Source of the DNA: Omphiscola glabra
Taxonomy: Eukaryota > Mollusca > Gastropoda > Lymnaeidae
Assembly (NCBI GenBank): GCA_964017045.1
Contig: OZ024811.1
Location: forward strand, 10,503,674 to 10,567,673
Length of the DNA stretch: 64,000 bases
Direction: 5' to 3'
The notes beneath the pieces are model-generated. The model did no database searches and was not told where the DNA came from. It was given only the letters and a program-made list of their open reading frames with translations. Numbering within the stretch: the stretch's first letter is position 1; each line of letters begins with the position of its first letter. The position numbers and the translations under genes were made by a program. Positions 58,946 through 64,000 of this stretch are shown one piece after another.

Positions 58946-60894
58946 AAAAAAACTACCAAAATAAATGTACGTAAAATATATGTTATAAAGATAACAATCC
59001 AACTAACCAAACAATAAGACCCCCCAAATAAACAACACTAACCCTGTCTGACTTACATCTTATCTACGATTGAACCCAAAAAATCAATATCGAATCAATA
59101 TCTATGTATGCCATGCCAAGGTCACTGACAAAGTTCAGAAATATTTGTACCGATCAGGTCAATTTACCAACAGCTCTAAACACCTGGAATATTTAAATGG
59201 CAGAGTTGTTTATCAACTTTTTAAAAATCTTAACACGTTTCAGAGTTTAAGATAGTAGCACAGTCAGTAGGGGTCTGGAGTGTGGGGGGTGGGGGTTGGG
59301 GGGATGTTATGGGTGTAATTTGAAAGGAATAATGTAAACTTGCATACATTTTAGCTGCCCCCAGATAGAAGCAAAATGCCTACTATGGTTGGAGAACAGC
59401 CAACATTATTTTACATTTGAAATAAGATTGAAAAACAAGGTTCGTTGCAAGCAAGGGTTGCAATTATTCAAGTAACACGAAGAAAATCTCGACACAAGTC
59501 AATATATTGAATATAGAGAATCCGATCGATACAATGAATGGTATTTGGGTCGCAGACAGACTGCCTAAAAATAGAGTGCCATGGGCATAGATGAACAGAA
59601 AGAGTGCCACAGAAGAGTGCCACAGAAGGTGTGCCGCAGACAGAGCGCTGCAGAGTAGATCAGTGTTTCTTGAACCTATTAGGAAATCTTTAAAAAAAAA
59701 TATCTATTACTGCTTTGGCGTGTGCCAGTTATTTAGCTATGAATCTTTTCCAATAATTTGAAGACTGTTTCCTTTTCATGTATTCGAATTAAGGACTTAG
59801 AGACCAAAGAGGCAGGCAGTGAAGTACAAATATTTTTTAAAAAAAGAAAGAGAGGAATAAATAAAAAAATGTACCAGCAATTTATTTTTGTGTTAATCCT
59901 ATACACATTATGTCTCAATCGGGGCACTGATTTCTTGCACTAACACACCAGCGAGAGGGAAGCATGAAAAAAATCTCAAATGAATTCAAATTTTCCTGTA
60001 TCATATAAATTCAAATAAATACTGTCTCTCCAGTGTTTTTCAATTGCCATGTATTTCTATACTCATATCTTATATTTTTTTAGAAATACATATTTTCGGT
60101 CAAATCTCAAGTCAACATTAATGATAACTAAATTCTTTGACTTCCTGTAATCTTTTGGATGGTACACATGTTTCGGGTTTGGATAATCTAATTTCTGTCA
60201 GTAACATAGCTTTTCCGCTTCTAAGATTTCCGTCCAACATGGCGGACTTCAAATACTTACGATTTAAAACTCATTTTTATTTCATAGTTTTTTCTTGTCA
60301 ATTGCAATCTGCTTAAGAGGGAATTTTACATATGTTTTAAAAGGTACTAGTCGACTAGACTTCTCCTTCAGCTGACTCTGTACATTACCAGAAGTCCAGA
60401 ATTACGTATCGCTTAGTGAACCTTTTATTAAATTCTCTGTCGGATGTTTTTATCCACCTTTTAAAAGCTAGATCCCCTTTGATGACCACTTATACCCTTA
60501 AAGACCACTAGCGTATTAGTGGAAATAAAAGTCAACTTTCAATGCTTTTCCTCCGTCGTGCTGAGAACCCATTACTAATAACAAGTGACCGTCACAATGT
60601 TCTTCTCACTACAGGGAACACGTTGCAGATGAAGCCATTCCCAACCACCCAACACACGTTTGCTTTCGAGGTCCGCGAGTTTCAGTACGGAAGATTTTCA
60701 GGGTTACTTGACAACAAATTATTATCTGTATGGTATACATTATACTAAATTTCATTAGAGACACATACAAAAGAAATACAATGGCGAGCTCACATTGTAA
60801 AGAATTTGTTGATTCGTTTCACGTAAATTACTAAGACATGGGAGGTTTGCTTTAAAAGGACATAATTAACATCATGATGTGTAACTTAAATTAC

Positions 60895-61135
60895 TTTTGC
60901 CTTGTCTTTCAATGCCTAACGGATCAGAAGTGTTTTCATTAAATTAATGTCCACGATAAACGCTCTTAACCCCAATCTCAAATCCATATCATTAAATTAA
61001 TGTAAACGATAAACAAACGTAACCCCAGAATAAAATAAAAAAGCCATAAATAATTTAATTTTCACGATAAACGAATTATACCTAAATATCCAAATTAAAT
61101 TATTAGATTAAAGTCCACGATAACGCACAGCATCC
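60895..61135 (+). repeat. About 60-bp degenerate tandem repeat
   Basis: Units share CATTAAATTAATGTCCACGA then TAAACG; about four diverged copies. Confidence 0.7.
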
Positions 61136-61344
61136 GGATAATTAAAATAATGAAAGTATTTAAATAAATTTACAGTTCCTTGGCTAAAACTAGACTCTGA
61201 ATGATTAAGACCACCATACACTCCTTAATCTCCCAAGCCCAACATACGCTTCCTAATCTCTTAAGACTACAATACACTGCCAAATCTCTAAAGGCCACCA
61301 TACTCTCAGTAATCTTTTACGGCCACCATGGACTGCCAAATCTA

Positions 61345-61760
61345 AATTAAAAGTAAAGTGTTTGGAAATAATTACAATCGAATGGTTAAAATTTGGTATA
61401 TCAATGTCAAATTTTTGTGTAAATTATAACTGGTATAAAATTCTAGAATATCCACACACTAAGAACAGTTTACTGTGTATCAGAGATTATTTGACCTGAA
61501 ATTCACCTTCAGGCTTAGGTAGATTCTCAGGACCATACCTTGTTCTCTGTGGCAGTAGCGGATAAATATGTGTTTGCCCACCAGTGGTGCAACTAGATTA
61601 AAAAAAAACAACAACAAATATTGAATCAATTTAACTTTTATATCAACTAGTAACACTATCAAAAATTGGGAATGAGAGAACATTATATTATGAGAACTGG
61701 TCCTCACCTCTGACGTACTGCGTCCAGGCTGAACATTTGTTCCTGGATTGATAAGATTTT
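61345..61760 (-). pseudogene. Partial copy of the TIR-only gene (exon plus intron sequence)
   Basis: An 86-bp TIR exon at 61592-61507, with acceptor and donor kept, encodes VGKHIFIRYCHREQGMVLRI. It equals exon 52750-52665 in length, but the FISY motif is now FIRY. Upstream, 61760-61708 matches the 3' end of exon 53088-52875 (NPGTNVQPG, then a donor). Intron and flank sequence down to about 61345 also matches 52520-52660. Homology stops at about 61760, near a hAT element. No following TIR exons were found, so it is a decayed segmental duplicate. Confidence 0.85.
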
Positions 61761-61836
61761 TGCGTTGTTCGAGAAACAAAGTTTTTAAAATATAACAAAA
61801 AAAGGAATAATAATAATACGACTTGGGGGATCAGAT

Positions 61837-61870
61837 CAGTGGCGTAGCTAGGGTCATCTGCGCCCGGGGA
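61837..61870 (+). mobile_element. hAT terminal inverted repeat next to the transposase relic
   Basis: CAGTGGCGTAGCTAGGGTCA followed by GCGCCCGGGG, the same terminal family as the MITEs at 39763 and 43568. It is probably the 3' end of the element that carries the transposase relic at 62097-63555. Confidence 0.7.
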
Positions 61871-62096
61871 CATGCCACAAAGTCTGCGCCTCTTCTCGGA
61901 CCGACAGAGTCTGGGGACTCAGTCTGAGCTCCCAAGAAAATTGTGAAATTTGACGGTTCATATTGTTCGTTTTCGAATGAAATAGAATACAGACTAAAAA
62001 AAAATATATACTCTACTAATTATACATGACTGGAATAGACACAGTCTACAACAAATTGATCCTCCTTGATTTGACTGTCGCGAACTCGTCAATCAC

Positions 62097-63555
62097 CTAG
62101 TCAAAATTAATCTTATCAAGTGTTTCTCTTTCGATGCTAAAAAGTGCAAGATCACCCAGATGATCTTGTCCAATTGAAACACGTAAATAAGACAAAATAA
62201 GCTTCAGTTTGCTGAAGGACCGCTCACAGCTTGCAATTGGAACAGCAATTGTTAGAAGTATTTGCAGTGAGATGCGCAGATTCGGAAATACGTAATCTCC
62301 ATATGAAACAATAAAACCAAGAAGATCCAAAGGAGTTTCCGGTAGAACTTCAGTCCGGGTACTGAGCAGCATTTTGCAGTCTCCGATTTCTGTGCACAAT
62401 TCGTGACCATTGACGTCAGTGTCGTAGAAATGTCCAAAATCTAAGCAATTTGGACGAAGTGTATCGACATTTGTCTCAGCGAGAAGAGTCTTGACGTCTA
62501 GTAAAAATCCAATTCAAAATCTAAGCAACTTTGACGAAGTGTATCGACATTTGTCTCAGCGAGAAGAGTTTTGACGTCTAGTAAAAATCCAAATTTGGTG
62601 TTTAGCTTTTTTAGACGTAAAAACCGTTTTGATATCTCCTGTTGGAGTCTATCAATTACGCTGTTCATAACACGTGCACTTTCTTGCATCTTTTGCTAAT
62701 TCTCCAGGCATCCTCCGATGTCATCTAATCCTTCTGTCAACCTCGATTCCCCAAGTTGTGCATCTTGCTTTTCCATTGTCTACCGCCACCTGGCTCAAAT
62801 TATCACGAATGTTGACAAGTTCTTGCTCCAGTGATTCAAGATCAGATGCTGCTTCTTTGAAATTCATAGTAGGATCCTGCAACCGTTTCTGGACACGATC
62901 AATTTTCCCAAGTGTGATGTTTCAGAAATGTAACAAAACTAGGAAGTTAAGTTTAATATACCTGCCAGCAAAGTTTCTGCATCAGTTCTGGTTTCAGGCG
63001 CCATAGTTTCATCTAATGATAATTTTTCCAACAGCCCTACTGGTTCATCTAGTCCTTCATAAATAGCTTTAACAGCTTCAAATCGTGCACTCCAGCGTGT
63101 TTCAGACTCCCTCTTCACTGTGATTGGCACAACTCTTTTTAATTCTTCCCAACGAGTTGTTGAACGAGAGAAAAAAAAATACTTTCAATTGTTCCAAAAA
63201 TGTGGCAACAAATGGATCCTGTTTAGCTGAGTGGACTCCTGCTAAGTTTAAGCTGTGGTTGTCACAGTTGACGAACACTGCTCTGTGATTTCTGGCACAT
63301 ATCCGCTGTTGAAGACTGGATATATGCCCAGTCATTACAGCAGCATTGTCATAACATTGTGACCGACAGTCGGCTGATGTATGTTATCAGATTCAAGGCT
63401 TGCTGCGTCTTTGGAATGTATCTGAACAAAACCTAAAAATGATTCTTTGATGGTTACTTTTTTAGTTTGAAAATCCACATCCACAAATCTGATGACTCGA
63501 GAAAGCTGTTCCCGGTGTCCTAGATCGGGTGTTGTGTCAAGTAAGATACCTTAGT
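62097..63555 (-). pseudogene. ZMYM1-like hAT transposase, broken
   Basis: Minus-strand pieces in order from about 63550: LLDTTPDLGHREQLSRVIRF, VTIKESFLGFVQIH, then NAAVMTGHISSLQQRI, VFVNCDNHSLNLAGVHSA, ETRWSARFEAVKAIYEGLDE and a coiled segment. The C-terminal dimerisation motif SCERSFSKLKLILSYLR ends at 62097 (stop). This is the order of DUF4371-type hAT transposases related to ZMYM1. Several frameshifts, a stop near 63552 and an 80-bp tandem duplication at 62435-62595 show it is dead. A 5' zinc-finger region was not found. Confidence 0.85.
62435..62595 (-). repeat. 80-bp tandem duplication inside the hAT transposase relic
   Basis: Copies 62435-62514 and 62515-62595 both contain GACGAAGTGTATCGACATTT and GACGTCTAGTAAAAATCC. 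The 80-bp period shifts the frame. Confidence 0.9.
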
Positions 63556-63639
63556 ACATGTTTTTTCTGATTTAACTCAACAAAATGTACTTCCCAAATC
63601 TCTGGACATTCTGTCAACTTTTTTGATATCACGATAACA

Positions 63640-63760
63640 TTGAAACAAAACGGATTGATCACATCTGCCTACTACAAACCCACTGACAGCCATAGTTACC
63701 TATTGTACTCATCCTCCCACCCCAAATCATGCAAAGACTCTATACCTTTCTCACAACTTC
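63640..63760 (+). pseudogene. Penelope-like reverse-transcriptase fragment
   Basis: The plus strand reads GLITSAYYKPTDSHSYLLYS then SSHPKSCKDSIPFSQLLRLR. This YKPT...SYL...SSHP...IP...LRLRR pattern is typical of the C-terminal part of Penelope-like RTs. The frame passes straight into the 38-bp array and is lost. Confidence 0.7.
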
Positions 63761-63998
63761 TCAGACTACGGAAGACTCTATACCTTTCTGACAACTTCTC
63801 AGACTACGGAAGACTCTATACCTTTCTCACAACTTCTCAGACTACGAAAGACTTTATAACTTTCTCACAACTTCTCAGACTACGGAAGATTCTATACCTT
63901 TCTCACAACTTGTCAGAGTACGAAAGACTCTATAACTTTCTCACAACTTCTCAGACTACGAAAGACTCTATACCTTTCTCAAGACTTCTCAGACTACT
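63734..63998 (+). repeat. 38-bp tandem array in a Penelope-like RT frame, reaching the window edge
   Basis: The unit AAGACTCTATACCTTTCTCA plus CAACTTCTCAGACTACGG is repeated about seven times and may continue beyond the window. The first copy is the native codons for DSIPFSQLLRLR. Confidence 0.92.
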
Positions 63999-64000
63999 GC

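Larger units (their letters stand above)
55826..61500. other. Upstream flank of the TIR-only gene and intergenic repeats
   Basis: 55826-55980 is probably 5' UTR and promoter of the TIR-only gene. The rest is AT-rich. Single hAT-like ends (CAGTGGTCCTCAATCAA near 56018, CGGCGGTTCTCAATTC near 56730) lack clear partners. No exon with a known domain was found. Confidence 0.5.

Noticed and set aside
61480..61592. A functional third TIR gene
   Set aside because: Only one complete exon and part of another remain, the conserved FISY motif is changed, and no downstream TIR exons were found.

Overview
The window is eukaryotic and most likely from a mollusc, probably a gastropod. It is AT-rich. Short GT-AG exons sit in long introns, and repeats are very dense: non-LTR retrotransposon relics with (AAT)n tails, tRNA-derived SINEs, hAT-type miniature elements with 8-bp target duplications, and many minisatellites. 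The taxon is inferred from this style of genome and from the TIR gene family, not proven. All splice sites were called by eye from GT/AG signals, exon phase and protein continuity.

Layout. (1) 74-10251, plus strand: eleven phase-consistent exons, open at the 5' side, encode a RUSC-type protein with a RUN domain, a very long linker exon and a C-terminal SH3 domain. (2) 10252-18312: 3' UTR and intergenic AT-rich DNA. (3) 18313-22394, minus strand: a six-exon gene for an unrecognised coiled-coil protein of about 374 aa, convergent with the RUSC gene. (4) 22.6-26.8 kb: transposon-rich DNA, including a three-level nested insertion. (5) 27273-44596, minus strand: a 15-exon gene for an ARM-repeat plus TIR-domain protein of at least 551 aa, its introns filled with minisatellites and MITEs. 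(6) 45.1-46.5 kb: two opposed LINE fragments; the reverse transcriptase region of one is interrupted by a 29-bp tandem array. (7) 49351-55825, minus strand: a second, shorter TIR gene without ARM repeats. It has the same exon lengths across the middle and end of the TIR domain, and a 1.3-kb 27-bp minisatellite in intron 1. (8) 61.5-61.76 kb: a decayed partial copy of that TIR gene. (9) 61.8-63.6 kb: a broken ZMYM1-like hAT transposase. (10) 63.64 kb to the end: a Penelope-like reverse transcriptase fragment running into a 38-bp tandem array.

The most informative biology is the minus-strand cluster of TIR genes: an ARM-TIR gene, a TIR-only paralogue and a pseudogene fragment. The two intact genes differ at the position that appears to align with the catalytic glutamate of NAD-cleaving TIR domains. 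A second theme is tandem duplication inside coding sequence, seen five times independently (coiled-coil exon, RUSC linker, LINE RT, hAT transposase, Penelope RT).
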